This document shows, in pieces, positions 1-9,085 of a DNA stretch of 64,000 nucleotides (positions are counted from its first letter, which is position 1; each line of letters starts with the position of its first letter). The notes under the pieces were generated by a model. That model searched no databases. It saw nothing but the letters and a program-made list of their open reading frames with translations, and was not told where the DNA came from. The stretch lies in assembly GCA_035310125.1 (NCBI GenBank), contig DATGEP010000303.1, forward strand, positions 1-64,000. The letters are read 5' to 3'. The stretch is from DATGEP01 sp035310125. Its GTDB lineage: Bacteria; Chloroflexota; Ktedonobacteria; Ktedonobacterales; JADMIN01. The position numbers were made by a program, and so were the translations under genes.

Positions 1-35
1 CTTCGCATAGGAGGGTGTGCGGATTGGCATGGATG

Positions 36-44
36 TGGTACAAT
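36..44 (+). promoter_or_regulatory. Extended -10 promoter before rpmF
   Basis: The sequence TGGTACAAT is an extended -10 (TGn plus TACAAT). No good -35 lies 17 bp upstream, as expected for extended -10 promoters. Transcription would start near 51 and give a leader of about 110 bases before rpmF. The same TGn-TAnAAT form recurs before several other genes in this window. Confidence 0.5.
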
Positions 45-159
45 AGGCGGGCATCGGCATGGTTCGGAGCGCAGGACTCGCGCGCGCACGGCACATCATG
101 CCACGCTACGAGGCTACTATCAGCCGGCAACCGACTACATCGTCGTCGAGGAGTATATC

Positions 160-360
160 GTGGGCGCATTACCCAAAAAACGAGTCTCGAACAGGCGCCA
201 GGGCAACCGCCGCGCACACCACAAGGTGAAGATTCCCCAACTCGTCACCTGCAAGCAGTGTGGGCGCGCTCGTCTGGCGCACCACGCCTGCCCCAACTGC
301 GGCACGTATCGCGGCAGGCAAGTGCTAGATATCAAGACTGGGCGAGCCAGCGCTGAATAA
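160..360 (+). CDS. rpmF: 50S ribosomal protein L32
   Basis: Small basic ribosomal protein of the large subunit. The 66-residue product starts with the family hallmark ALPKKRVS, runs through an Arg/Lys-rich stretch, and has a zinc ribbon of two CxxC pairs (CKQC about residues 34-37, CPNC about 45-48). The start is GTG with a GAGG motif just upstream. It is followed 43 bp later by fabD on the same strand, the classical rpmF-fatty acid synthesis linkage seen in many bacteria. The usual upstream partner (YceD/DUF177) would lie outside the window, and the promoter at 36-44 suggests rpmF can begin its own transcript. Confidence 0.96.
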   Translation: MGALPKKRVSNRRQGNRRAHHKVKIPQLVTCKQCGRARLAHHACPNCGTYRGRQVLDIKTGRASAE

Positions 361-403
361 GTGCCGGTAACGTAGCCCTCTTCCCGTCTCGTCGGAGGAT
401 AGC

Positions 404-1441
404 GTGAGCGAGCGCATCGCCTTCGTGTTTCCAGGGCAGGGGAGCCAGGCGGTCGGTATGGGTGCGGATGTATACCGCGCTTTCCCGGCCGCTCATCGTG
501 TCTACGATCTGGCTGACCATGCGCTTGGATTTTCTCTCTCCCGGCTCTGTTTCGAGGGACCGGAGGAGACACTGCGCGAAACCATCAACACGCAACCGGC
601 GCTCGTCGCCACCAGCCTCGCGCTGCTTGCCGCGCTGCAAGAAGCGGCTGGCTCCGTACCGACGGATACCGGTGAGCCAGCCCTCACAGCGCCGCTCCAG
701 CCAGCATTTACCGCCGGACACAGCGTGGGTGAATACGCTGCCGTGGCAGCGGCAGGCGCGCTCGGCATCGAAGATGCGCTGCGGCTGGTCCGCGAGCGTG
801 GGCGCCTGATGCACGCCGAAGGGACGGCCTGCCCCAGCGGCATGGCCGCCGTGCTCGGCATGGACGTGGCCACCCTCGAAGCGCTCTGTGCTGAAGCGAC
901 TGAACAGTCCCGCGCGGCGCTAGACCAGAATGAGACGCATCCTGGCGCTGGTCGCGTTGTTGTCGCCAATGATAACGCTCCCGGCCAGATTGTCATCTCT
1001 GGTGCGCGGCCAGCGCTGGATCGGGCGATGGAGCTGGCGCGTGAGCGTGGGGCACGGCGTGTCGTCCCGCTGGCGGTCAGTGGCGCGTTTCACTCGCCCG
1101 TCATGTCGCCTGCCGCGCAAGGGTTAGCACATGCGGTAAATGCGGCGCCCATTCGTGATGCGCACGTGCCAGTCGTCGCGAACATCTCGGCGATGCCACT
1201 CACGCTGGCCGGAGATTTGCGGGCGGAGTTGGCGCGGCAGATCGAATCGCCGGTACAATGGACGCGGACGGTAGAGTATCTTGCTGCACAGGGTATCACG
1301 ACATTTGTCGAGATTGGCGCTGGGCAGGTGCTCGCCGGACTCATCAAGCGTATTGCCAGAGGCGCGACAACGCTCTCGCTCGGCACTGCCGCCGATGTAG
1401 AGTCAGTGGCGGCGGCCCTGCGGGAGCGCATGAGTAGCTGA
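404..1441 (+). CDS. fabD: Malonyl CoA-acyl carrier protein transacylase
   Basis: Transfers malonyl from CoA to the acyl carrier protein, the entry step of type II fatty acid synthesis in the cytoplasm. The N-terminal FPGQGSQ motif, the GHSVGEYAA nucleophile elbow (Ser107), the conserved Arg132 in ERGRLMH and the catalytic His230 in SGAFHSPVM are all present. At 345 residues it is longer than the usual ~310 because of two inserts, at about residues 83-101 and 168-184. The start is GTG at 404 with CGGAGG upstream. It belongs to a co-directional group with rpmF, the Asp23 gene, nusB and acpP; acpP encodes its substrate. Confidence 0.96.
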   Translation: MSERIAFVFPGQGSQAVGMGADVYRAFPAAHRVYDLADHALGFSLSRLCFEGPEETLRETINTQPALVATSLALLAALQEAAGSVPTDTGEPALTAPLQPAFTAGHSVGEYAAVAAAGALGIEDALRLVRERGRLMHAEGTACPSGMAAVLGMDVATLEALCAEATEQSRAALDQNETHPGAGRVVVANDNAPGQIVISGARPALDRAMELARERGARRVVPLAVSGAFHSPVMSPAAQGLAHAVNAAPIRDAHVPVVANISAMPLTLAGDLRAELARQIESPVQWTRTVEYLAAQGITTFVEIGAGQVLAGLIKRIARGATTLSLGTAADVESVAAALRERMSS

Positions 1442-1493
1442 GTGCTGAGTGCGGTATGGTGCACGTTGTCACAGTTCATGATCGGGGGCGGAT

Positions 1494-1919
1494 ATGCGGG
1501 ATTGGTCAAATGGCGCCGCGGGTGTCTCATCCACGCGGACGTCCCCAAATACCGACTCGCGTGAGGCACCATTCGTACCGGCGGGCGCACCGAGCGCCCA
1601 GCTTGGCTCCGTGCGTATCGCCCGGCGCGTGCTGCGCACCGTAGTGGAACAGGCGGCGCTGGCTGTGCGCGGCGTCGCGCGTATGGCACGTGCGCGGGGC
1701 GGCTTGCAGCAGGTGGTCGGCCGCTCCCTCCCGCAACACGGCGTGAGTCTCGTGCTGCGGGGCGACGTCGTTGCTATAGACCTGCATCTCATCGTCGCTC
1801 CAGGCGCGAGCATGGTCGAAGTCGGAACACAGGTGCAAGAGGCCGTAGGTGCGGCCGTAGAGCACATCCTGGGAATGAAGGTCAGCGAGATCAACGTGTA
1901 CATTCAGGACGTCGCCTGA
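1494..1919 (+). CDS. Asp23/Gls24 family envelope stress protein
   Basis: The 141-residue product has the Asp23/Gls24 fold: VRIARRVLRTVVEQAA, then GVSLVLRGDVVAIDLHLIV and the C-terminal EINVYIQDV strand. Proteins of this family are small alpha/beta cytoplasmic proteins tied to envelope stress in Gram-positives and are often encoded next to nusB, as here. The first 35 residues are a non-conserved Ser/Thr/Pro-rich extension. The ATG at 1494 follows GGGGGCGG. The stop codon overlaps the ATG of nusB by one base (TGATG), so translation is probably coupled. The molecular function is not established. Confidence 0.85.
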   Translation: MRDWSNGAAGVSSTRTSPNTDSREAPFVPAGAPSAQLGSVRIARRVLRTVVEQAALAVRGVARMARARGGLQQVVGRSLPQHGVSLVLRGDVVAIDLHLIVAPGASMVEVGTQVQEAVGAAVEHILGMKVSEINVYIQDVA

Positions 1920-2365
1920 TGCCAACGGGAATCCGGCGCCAGGCGCGCAGAGTCGCTTTGCAGACGCTGTATGAATATGACACGGCGCATCATGACGTGG
2001 AGGACGTACTCCGTCGGCACGTCGCCGCGCAGCGTCTCTCTGACCCAGTTCTGGCCTACGCGGGTGAGCTGGTTCACGGTGTGCTGGCACACCTCGATCA
2101 GATTGACGAAACCATCCAGGGCGTGGCGCACGAGTGGCCGATCGCCCAGATGGCCCGCATAGACAAGAACATTCTCAGGCTTGCAATCTACGAGATTCTG
2201 TTGAATAATGCTGTCCCAGCGAAGGTCGCCATCAATGAGGCTGTCGAGCTTGCCAAACTCTTTGGCAGCGACACCTCGAGCCGGTTTGTAAACGGCGTCC
2301 TTGGCACAATATTTAGCCGGTCTCAAGGATCGCCAGCATCCAGTGCCGGAAGTGAGGTGCGCTAA
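1919..2365 (+). CDS. nusB: Transcription antitermination factor NusB
   Basis: An all-helical RNA-binding protein that, with NusE/S10, binds boxA RNA and supports antitermination of rRNA transcription. The 148 residues include the N-terminal RRQARRVALQTLYEYD helix and the family signature MARIDKNILRLAIYEILL, followed by AINEAVELAKLFGSD and FVNGVLGTI. Its length is normal. Its ATG overlaps the stop of the Asp23-family gene, and acpP follows after 2 bp, so this is a tight operon. Confidence 0.95.
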   Translation: MPTGIRRQARRVALQTLYEYDTAHHDVEDVLRRHVAAQRLSDPVLAYAGELVHGVLAHLDQIDETIQGVAHEWPIAQMARIDKNILRLAIYEILLNNAVPAKVAINEAVELAKLFGSDTSSRFVNGVLGTIFSRSQGSPASSAGSEVR

Positions 2366-2367
2366 CC

Positions 2368-2619
2368 ATGTCGTCCATGTCCAAAGAGGAGATTCTCACC
2401 AAACTGAAACCGCTTGTCGCCGAGCAGCTCGGCGTCGAGGAGAGTCAGGTGACGGAAGATGCCTCGTTTACTGAGGATCTCAACGCCGACTCGCTTGATC
2501 TGGTCGAGCTGATCATGTCGCTTGAGGAGCAGTACAAGCTGCAAATTAGCGACGAAGATGCCGAAAAGATCACCACGGTTGGCGAGGCCGTAGATTACAT
2601 CTCCGACCACATGAGCTAA
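2368..2619 (+). CDS. acpP: Acyl carrier protein
   Basis: Carries growing acyl chains in fatty acid synthesis. The 83-residue acidic four-helix protein contains the DSLDLVEL motif; Ser42 is the expected 4-phosphopantetheine attachment site. A second in-frame ATG at 2377 (Met4) gives the more usual N-terminus MSKEEIL and could be the true start. It is the last gene of the rpmF-fabD-asp23-nusB-acpP group and is followed at once by a strong intrinsic terminator. Confidence 0.96.
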   Translation: MSSMSKEEILTKLKPLVAEQLGVEESQVTEDASFTEDLNADSLDLVELIMSLEEQYKLQISDEDAEKITTVGEAVDYISDHMS

Positions 2620-2646
2620 TTCCCCTCGGACGACCGCTCATATATG

Positions 2647-2690
2647 CCGAGAGACGCGACGCCCGCGGGCAGTCGCGCCTCTCGGTTTTA
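2647..2690 (+). terminator. Intrinsic terminator after acpP
   Basis: A 14-bp stem (CCGAGAGACGCGAC pairing with GTCGCGCCTCTCGG, one mismatch) encloses a GC-rich loop and is followed by TTTTA. It closes the fabD-acpP operon and separates it from the converging minus-strand hydrolase gene. Confidence 0.92.
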
Positions 2691-2779
2691 TGTTTCGAGC
2701 ATGTGCGCGCGGAGGGCGCTTCGTGCCGGATTCCTGGCCGATGAGCACAAGTCATCCAGACGAGGGAGGCGTAACCTCA

Positions 2780-3703
2780 TCAAAGTCCTGTCATGGTTTC
2801 TTTGGTAGATACCATCGCAGGTGCCAGCGCCCCGTCGGGAGATGGCACCGCGGCCGCTCGCGTCGTATCCTGGTGCCGCAAAGCCACGCCGCCCGCCTCC
2901 CCAAACAATCCCGCGCTATCCCACACCGGCCCCACGCCCGGCGGTGCCACTTCAACCTTCACATGGCTAAGTCCCGTCTGCCGCAAGTGGAGCCTCACAT
3001 GCGCGCGGGCCAGGTCCGGCGTATTGTTCGTGCGGCTCAAGTGTGCCAGCCAGACCCAACGGGGACCGTCATCCAGCGTGGAGATCAGCGCTTGCGCCGT
3101 CTGCTCGTTAGAGAGATGCCCCGTCGCGCCGAGGATGCGCCGCTTGAGTGGCCAGGGATACGGGCCTGTACGCAGCCGCTCCACATCGTGATTTGCCTCG
3201 ACCATCAGCAGGTGTGCCCCGCGCATCGCCTCGATCATCTCCATGCGTGCTTCGCCGGTATCCGTCACCACGCAGACGCGCCACGCGCCCGTCGCCAGCA
3301 CGTAGCCGCACGGCGCCACCGCATCATGGGAGATCGGGAAGCCGCGCACGTCCAAATCGTGGAGCTTTATCGCCTGGCCCACCGGCAGCTCCATCCGCTC
3401 GACGGCTCGCTCCTGCTCCTCCGCCGCCGTCCGTGGCTGCTCGAGCACCGCCTTGAGCGTGCGCGGGTCTGCAACGAGCGGAATCGCGTATCGCCTGGCG
3501 AAAGCCGCCGCACCGCACGCGTGATCCGAGTGCTCGTGAGTGAGGAGCACAGCGCTCAACATGCTCGGCATCACGCCAGTTTGTCGCAGCCGGCTCTCCA
3601 GCGTGCGCACGGAAAATCCGGCGTCCACAAGTACCGCCGCTCGTCCCGTCTGCACCAGCACCGCGTTGCCGCTGCTGCCGCTCCCTAACGACACGACACG
3701 CAC
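2780..3703 (-). CDS. MBL-fold metallo-hydrolase (WalJ/YycJ-like)
   Basis: A metallo-beta-lactamase-fold hydrolase of the YycJ/WalJ type. From the chosen start the protein is 307 residues and opens with the family N-terminus RVVSLGSGSSGN. The metal-binding HxHxDH motif is THEHSDH (His56, His58, Asp60, His61), with later ligands in PISHDA and VVTDTG. The reading frame is open 93 bp further upstream, but the GTG at 3703 sits 7 bases after GAGGAG and matches the family start. Relatives are proposed to be exonucleases involved in DNA metabolism or cell-wall regulation; the substrate here is unknown. It lies 177 bp downstream of the amidohydrolase on the same strand. Confidence 0.85.
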   Translation of the reverse strand: MRVVSLGSGSSGNAVLVQTGRAAVLVDAGFSVRTLESRLRQTGVMPSMLSAVLLTHEHSDHACGAAAFARRYAIPLVADPRTLKAVLEQPRTAAEEQERAVERMELPVGQAIKLHDLDVRGFPISHDAVAPCGYVLATGAWRVCVVTDTGEARMEMIEAMRGAHLLMVEANHDVERLRTGPYPWPLKRRILGATGHLSNEQTAQALISTLDDGPRWVWLAHLSRTNNTPDLARAHVRLHLRQTGLSHVKVEVAPPGVGPVWDSAGLFGEAGGVALRHQDTTRAAAVPSPDGALAPAMVSTKETMTGL

Positions 3704-3880
3704 GGGTCGCTCCTCGCATCTCACGGCCAGATGCTCCACGCTCCGGCGCTCGTATCGTATCGCCACCACCGCCCATGGCGCAAGCGCCCGCGCCAAATAT
3801 GGCCGGAAAGGGTATTCAGTCGCTCCGAGGGAGGAACCGGGAAGTGCCGTTTTCTGGGTAATGAATGCGGTGAGGCGAGA

Positions 3881-4720
3881 TCAGAGCCTCAGCAGCGCCG
3901 CCGCATTCCCTCCCAGCGCCAACGCTAGCTCGCGCTCACCCAACCCCGCCGAACGCGCGTATTCCAACATGCGCCCCTGGCGAATCAATGGAAAATCACT
4001 GCCCCACAGGATCTTCTCCGCCCCGGCGATCCGCGCTACCGTCACAAACACCTCCGAGCGATACAGATACAGTGACGCCGCCGAGTCGTACCAGACATTC
4101 GCCGCCGCCGCATGGACCTCCGGCATCAGTTCATAGAACGGAAAGCCGCCGCCCCAGTGCGCCGCCACGATCCGCAGCTGCGGAAAAGCCTCGATGAAGG
4201 CTTGCAGCTCCGACGGCGTCACATCTCCTTTGCCCAAATAGAGATGTCCCACCGGCTCGCTCGCGTGTGTCAGGCAGAACATCCCCAGATGCTGCGCCGC
4301 TTCCACAACCGGCGCGAGCAAACGCGTATCGCTCAGCCGGTAGCCCTGTCCATGCGGCATCAGCTCGCCAAAGCCCGGCATTCCCGCCCCCGCGCACCGC
4401 TCCATCTCTGCCAGCGCCCGCGCGCCCGCCAGCGGCTGGATCGCCGCCAGCCCAACGATACGCCCCGGATAGCGCCGCATCGCATCCAGCACGTAGCTAT
4501 TGCACTCCTCCGCCAACCCAGGATCACGCCAGCCGAACGGAAACGTCACGGACACGTCCACACCGTCGGTCTCCATCGAAATGATGAGATCTTCCGCGGT
4601 CGCCATCTTCGCCTTTGGGCTACCGTACAGCTCCTCCAGCCACGGATCGCGCGCCAGAAACTCCATGCGGCGCGCCACGACCTCCGGTGGGAAGATGTGT
4701 GTATGGAAATCAACGATCAT
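3881..4720 (-). CDS. Amidohydrolase family protein (COG2159-like)
   Basis: A TIM-barrel metal-dependent hydrolase or decarboxylase of the amidohydrolase-2 family, 279 residues. Visible metal and active-site elements are HTHIF at residues 6-10, TLTHASEP-like and VAAHWGGG histidines in the middle, and the C-terminal GSDFPL with the catalytic Asp. No signal peptide or membrane segment is seen. The substrate cannot be told from sequence. An 18-bp inverted repeat at 4872-4889 lies upstream and might be an operator. Confidence 0.85.
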   Translation of the reverse strand: MIVDFHTHIFPPEVVARRMEFLARDPWLEELYGSPKAKMATAEDLIISMETDGVDVSVTFPFGWRDPGLAEECNSYVLDAMRRYPGRIVGLAAIQPLAGARALAEMERCAGAGMPGFGELMPHGQGYRLSDTRLLAPVVEAAQHLGMFCLTHASEPVGHLYLGKGDVTPSELQAFIEAFPQLRIVAAHWGGGFPFYELMPEVHAAAANVWYDSAASLYLYRSEVFVTVARIAGAEKILWGSDFPLIRQGRMLEYARSAGLGERELALALGGNAAALLRL

Positions 4721-4871
4721 ATAGGCTCCCTGGTGCGACTGAAGTGGATACTAACAGCAATTATAGTAGCCCGTCGCATGAGAGAGGGTCCGCGCCCAGC
4801 GACAGCGGCTCTGTCACTGGGCGCAATGGGTCTAGTTAATGCGCTAATTGCATATAGGTGTGGCCAAAGAG

Positions 4872-4889
4872 TTAGAATATACGTTCTAA
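4872..4889. repeat. Inverted repeat TTAGAA-N6-TTCTAA
   Basis: Perfect 6-bp arms with a TATACG centre lie in an AT-rich stretch upstream of the amidohydrolase gene. The size and spacing fit a dimeric regulator operator, but no regulator is encoded beside it. Confidence 0.4.
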
Positions 4890-4978
4890 TATCATAGCCG
4901 GGCGCTACAGGAACAAGGCCCATAAGGCCGGTAATTCCGTATCGCCCATGAACTCTTGGGTAGCACAGTGGGCGACTA

Positions 4979-4987
4979 TGTTATACT
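4979..4987 (+). promoter_or_regulatory. Extended -10 promoter TGTTATACT
   Basis: TGn followed by TATACT. A TTGGGT lies 20 bp upstream, too far for an ideal -35. It could drive the small gene at 5231 and possibly read on to ispH. Confidence 0.4.
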
Positions 4988-5230
4988 TGCTTCTAACTTC
5001 ACCGTGCGGCCGTTCCGCCGGTGCCGGGGAGAGGTTCTTACCCCATCCCGACACAGCGGACCACGGGTGCGGTACAATGGAGAATGGGTGTCCGCGCCCG
5101 GCCAGATGTACTGCCTGCACATGAAGCGCTAGTCATCGTGAGACGCAGGACCGTCGCGAGCCGCGAGGGGTTGCTCTCGCGGAGCATGACGTCACCTGGC
5201 CCTGAGAGGGGCCACGAAAGGAGCTGGCTG

Positions 5231-5410
5231 GTGAAAACCGCCATTGCGGGCGTGGGCACTCAACCGGTGGAGCTGGCGACTGAGCAGCCGCATACATCGA
5301 GCGCAACGCTCAGCGTAGAGGAGGATCAATCCAACGAGTCATTTGAGGCGACAATTCTCCAGCTCGATGGGGCGACACTCGAGCGGTTGCTTCGGCTGGC
5401 CGCCGAGTGA
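5231..5410 (+). CDS. Small hypothetical protein
   Basis: An acidic 59-residue protein with no family I recognise. GTG at 5231 follows AAAGGAG with 8-base spacing, which favours this start over the longer open frame that begins near 5021. The C-terminal half, ATILQLDGATLERLLRLAAE, looks like one amphipathic helix. It sits 180 bp upstream of ispH on the same strand. It may be a chance open frame; the support is the ribosome binding site and the upstream promoter-like motifs. Confidence 0.4.
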   Translation: MKTAIAGVGTQPVELATEQPHTSSATLSVEEDQSNESFEATILQLDGATLERLLRLAAE

Positions 5411-5590
5411 CCGTTCTTTTCATGCTCGCCAGCTTGTATGAGCGCATGGTGCCCACTATTTCAACCCGTCCCGTTCGCGGGAGGCACGAATTCCGGTGGC
5501 ACCAAAGATAAGCGCCAGTGTATCCCCTCCAGCGTATGTACAGTCTCACTAACTGGCAGCACGCCGGAGGGGGAAGGGTAGTGGCGACTG

Positions 5591-6553
5591 ATGGAAGTTA
5601 TCAAAGTATCCCCCCGCGGGTATTGCTACGGGGTGGTGGACGCAATGGAAATTGCCCGGAAGGCGGCAAGGGATCCCTCTTTGCCCCGTCCGATCTACAT
5701 TATCGGCCTGATCGTCCACAATCGTTTCGCGGTGGATGAGCTAACCGAAATGGGGGTGACCACCCTCGACGGACCTGACCGCGCCCTCATTCTCGATCAA
5801 GTGCGCGAAGGCACCGTCATCTTTACCGCGCATGGCGTCTCTCCAAAAGTTAAGCAACGCGCCGCCGAGCGCGGCCTGCATGTCATAGACGCGACCTGCC
5901 CTGATGTCACCAAAACGCACGACATTGTGCGCCGCCTCACCGCCCAGGGCTATCAAATCATCTACATTGGCAAGAAGGGACATCCTGAGCCGGAAGGAGT
6001 CATCGGAGAGGCGCCGGAATCGGTTCACCTCGTCGAGACCGAAGCCGATCTGGACACCTTGCCCGAATCGGTACGCACCGCCGAGCGTCTCGCTGTTACC
6101 AACCAGACGACTCTTAGTCAGTGGGATACCTTCGATCTCTTTGAGGCAATCCGCAGCCGCTTCCCGCATGTCGAGGTCTACAACGAGATCTGTCAGGCGA
6201 CGCAGCTGCGCCAGGAGGCCATCGCGAGGTTGGCGAAGGGAGCCGATTTGACCATCGTTGTAGGTGACCCACGCAGCAACAACACTAACCGCCTTGTCCA
6301 GGTGGCCCAGGAGAAGGCGGGCAGCCCCGCCATCCGTATCGAGCGCCTGAGCGATCTCAATCCGGAGATTCTGGTTGGCAAACAGCGCGTAGCGATTACA
6401 TCAGGAGCATCCACTCCCAGCCCACTCACACGCGAGGTCATCCGCTATGTTGAGTCGTTCGGCGCCAAGCCGCGCTTCTTTCCTGAAGCCGAGCAACGCG
6501 ATCTCGATCAACCGCGCGATGCCGTTGCTGGCAGCCCCGAAGCGCATAGCTAA
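5591..6553 (+). CDS. ispH: 4-hydroxy-3-methylbut-2-enyl diphosphate reductase
   Basis: The last enzyme of the methylerythritol phosphate pathway: an iron-sulfur enzyme that reduces HMBPP to isopentenyl and dimethylallyl diphosphate. The three cluster cysteines are Cys12 (RGYCYGV), Cys103 (DATCPDV) and Cys201 (EICQATQ); His43, His81 and the HPEPEG segment (131-136) match substrate-binding positions. The 320 residues are of normal length with a short polar C-terminal tail. The ATG at 5591 follows a GGAAGGG-type site. It supplies precursors for the polyprenyl carriers and quinones implied by the UbiA and glycosyltransferase genes later in the window. Confidence 0.96.
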   Translation: MEVIKVSPRGYCYGVVDAMEIARKAARDPSLPRPIYIIGLIVHNRFAVDELTEMGVTTLDGPDRALILDQVREGTVIFTAHGVSPKVKQRAAERGLHVIDATCPDVTKTHDIVRRLTAQGYQIIYIGKKGHPEPEGVIGEAPESVHLVETEADLDTLPESVRTAERLAVTNQTTLSQWDTFDLFEAIRSRFPHVEVYNEICQATQLRQEAIARLAKGADLTIVVGDPRSNNTNRLVQVAQEKAGSPAIRIERLSDLNPEILVGKQRVAITSGASTPSPLTREVIRYVESFGAKPRFFPEAEQRDLDQPRDAVAGSPEAHS

Positions 6554-6793
6554 TATCACGGGGACGCGATGCCCCGCAGAACGGAATACCCCGCTTTCAC
6601 TCGCGTCAGCGCTCGCGGTGTATCCCAACGGGTGGGCTATCGCGGAAAATGAGGGCATCCATCTTCGGCGGTTTGCGGAGGATAGGAGGAGCTGGGAACC
6701 GGCTACGACTCATGGGATGATGGTGAGTTCCACACACGCGAGTGTGGTCGCCCATCAGCGTGCCGCCGCCCAGCCCTCGGAGGTTTTCCAGGT

Positions 6794-9073
6794 ATGAAGA
6801 GCCTGAGCGCGATCCTGGCAGGAGAGTCTCACGCGACCTTGCGAGCTCTCGCCTCGTGGTGGGGGGCGGAGGCGCCCGATAACGACGACACCGAAACCCG
6901 GCAGCGTCTCGAGCGCGCGATGCGTGACACGATCGCGTCGCGGTTCGTCTGGGAGCGCCTTGACCAGGATGAGCGACGTGTCTTGTTCGCGGTGGTTGGT
7001 CCGTCCGCGCGCAACTGGTGCCTGCTCGAACAACTGGCCGAACGTGCCCGCCTGGACACTGCGCGAACGGAAGCCGCCCTTCAGCGCCTCATCGCTCACC
7101 ATCTCGTCCTGACCGAGATAGCGAAAGTCCAGGGCGGCGACCTCGTGGGCCAGCGCGCGACGTTTTATGGCTACGCCATTCCTCGCAATCCCCAGGCTCA
7201 AATCGAAGAAAAGCCTATCGCCTACGTACCCACCGAGCTAGCAACCGTGCTCTACGGTACGGGCCGCGAGATCTTCGTGCCCATCGCCGACCGCTCTGAT
7301 AAGACGCTTGATGAGCTCTTGATGCCCTATCGCCAGGGTGATCTGGATCAGATTGGGCGCCGCTTCGGCCTCACACTGCAAGCCTACTACTCGCGCACGG
7401 AGGTCCGTGCGGCCATGGCCGAAAATCTCGCCCAGGCCGAAGCCGTCCGCTATGCGCTCGCGCGGATCGAGCCGCGTCTCGGCTCTCTCTACGATTGGCT
7501 ATGCGAGCGGAATGGCCGCGCGAGCATGCGCGAAGTGCGGCGCTTCCTGCGCGCCGACGGCGCCGACCTGGCCACCGCCATCCATACGTTGGAAGATTAC
7601 GCCCTTGCGTTTGATACCTTCACTGAAGAGGAGCGTATCCTCTTCATTCCGAAGGAGACACTTGCCAACTTGCGTCGCGCCGAAGTGCGCCAGCACCCAC
7701 ACGCCGGCCTCGCGGAACGGGACGCTCCGCGTGCTGTCCAGCCGCAGGATACGACATTCCTTTGGGATATGGCCGTAGTCGCGTGGGCGGCGCACCATAC
7801 CGAAATCGAATTGACGCGCTCAGGCTCGCTACCCAAGCGCGCCGCGCAACGACTGGCACAGTCGCTCGTCGGCCTGCGTGTTCGTCATAACGAAGATGAC
7901 GTGCTTGGCTACGTGGATCTCCTCAAGCAGGAAGCGGCAGACCTGGGCCTCGTCGTCGCACCGCCTTCCACCTCCAAGCTCAAGGGCCGCCTCGGTCCTG
8001 GCCTCAAGCTGGACTCCTGGGCGCGCCACGATCAGGTCATGCAGGCGCGCCGGCTCTTTCGTCGCTGGCCCACGGACCGCTGGTGGAGCGATCTGCCCGG
8101 CGCCAACTTCCAGGAATGGATGACCTTCTATCTCGATATTCCTGTCGCCCGCGAGGCCGTCCAGAAGCTTCTGCGTGAATGCCAACCGAACACCTGGTAC
8201 TCGCTGGCTTCTTTCCGCGCCACCTTGCAGAGCGACAACCCCTACGTGTTGCGTCCTTCGCAGCGTTACGCTGGCGAAGCTGGTTTCAAGCTCGCCGACG
8301 ATCTGCGCTCACAGTGGGAGCACACCGATGGCGAGCTAATCACCGGCATTTTCCGCTCAACACTCTACGAGTTGGGGCTGGTGGCGCTCGGCTACGACCG
8401 CGAAACGGTGCCCGCTCCCAGCGACAATGTGAACCCCGATGCATTTCTGCTGACCGACCTCGGCTGGGAAGTGCTCACCAGCGAGCTGAGCGCCAGCCAG
8501 CAGCCATCTTCAAGAGCAATGGTGGTGCAGCCCAACTTCCAGGTGCTCCTCATGGAGCCACATATGCCCGCGCTCTACTGGCTGGTGCGGTACGCCTCGC
8601 TCGACTCCATTGGGCGCGTCAGCCGTTTCACACTCACTCGTGAGGCGCTGGGGCGGGGGTTGCGAACAGGCGGCAATATTGACGACATCCTCAGCTTCCT
8701 GGAGCGTCACTGCCAGAAGGCGCTGCCCCAGAATGTCGCATACACCCTGCGCGACTGGGTGCGCCAGTGCAAAGAAGCCGAGCAGCCGAAAGTGACGCTG
8801 CTTGAAGTCAATGACGAAGCGCTGGCGGGCGAGCTGGTCACTTCGCCCAAGCTGCGAGCCTTCCAGCTGCGACGCGTGGGTCCGCGCAAAGTGGCCGTTC
8901 CGCCCGGAACCAGCTTGCATGACCTCCGCCGTGCGCTGGAGCGCCTGGGCTACGCGCAGAAGCTCCTTAGCGGCTTCGAAGATCTCGTCGCCGCCGCCAC
9001 TACGCGTCGCCGCACGACACGCGCCCGCCCACGCGCTACAGCATCTACCGCCCCCATAGTCAAGGGCGCGTGA
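6794..9073 (+). CDS. XPB/Ssl2-like helicase-associated domain protein
   Basis: A 759-residue cytoplasmic protein of the kind annotated as helicase C-terminal (Helicase_C_3) or XPB/Ssl2-like. The recognisable region is at about 570-690: VVQPNFQVLLMEPHMPALYW, SRFTLTREALGRGL, then the FLERHCQKALPQNV and YTLRDWV segments. There is no Walker A or DEAD-box motif, so it is not a helicase by itself. The N-terminal 300 residues are helical and resemble repeated winged-helix units (ALQRLIAHHLV, REVRRFLRADGADL). The C-terminal 25 residues are a basic Arg/Thr-rich tail that could contact nucleic acid. Role unknown. A 240-bp gap separates it from ispH. Confidence 0.75.
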   Translation: MKSLSAILAGESHATLRALASWWGAEAPDNDDTETRQRLERAMRDTIASRFVWERLDQDERRVLFAVVGPSARNWCLLEQLAERARLDTARTEAALQRLIAHHLVLTEIAKVQGGDLVGQRATFYGYAIPRNPQAQIEEKPIAYVPTELATVLYGTGREIFVPIADRSDKTLDELLMPYRQGDLDQIGRRFGLTLQAYYSRTEVRAAMAENLAQAEAVRYALARIEPRLGSLYDWLCERNGRASMREVRRFLRADGADLATAIHTLEDYALAFDTFTEEERILFIPKETLANLRRAEVRQHPHAGLAERDAPRAVQPQDTTFLWDMAVVAWAAHHTEIELTRSGSLPKRAAQRLAQSLVGLRVRHNEDDVLGYVDLLKQEAADLGLVVAPPSTSKLKGRLGPGLKLDSWARHDQVMQARRLFRRWPTDRWWSDLPGANFQEWMTFYLDIPVAREAVQKLLRECQPNTWYSLASFRATLQSDNPYVLRPSQRYAGEAGFKLADDLRSQWEHTDGELITGIFRSTLYELGLVALGYDRETVPAPSDNVNPDAFLLTDLGWEVLTSELSASQQPSSRAMVVQPNFQVLLMEPHMPALYWLVRYASLDSIGRVSRFTLTREALGRGLRTGGNIDDILSFLERHCQKALPQNVAYTLRDWVRQCKEAEQPKVTLLEVNDEALAGELVTSPKLRAFQLRRVGPRKVAVPPGTSLHDLRRALERLGYAQKLLSGFEDLVAAATTRRRTTRARPRATASTAPIVKGA

Positions 9074-9085
9074 CAACGAGAGTGG

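Larger units (their letters stand above)
4721..5230. other. Intergenic region with promoters, no clear gene
   Basis: About 500 bp between the divergent amidohydrolase and a small plus-strand gene. It is locally AT-rich around 4840-4900 and contains an inverted repeat (4872-4889), an extended -10 (4979-4987) and a second -10-like TACAAT (5073-5078). A reading frame continues upstream of the small gene to 5021, but that part has no recognisable protein and weak start signals. Confidence 0.5.

Noticed and set aside
24..44. TTGGCA with TACAAT as a -35/-10 pair before rpmF
   Set aside because: The spacing is only 9 bp, far from 16-18; the extended -10 reading is used instead.
2690..3688. Long plus-strand frame opposite the MBL-fold hydrolase
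   Set aside because: It is the mirror of a well-supported minus-strand gene; its translation is Arg/His/Pro-rich and has no domain.
5490..5510. T-box-like GGTGGCACC upstream of ispH
   Set aside because: Only part of the antiterminator consensus matches and ispH is not a T-box target.
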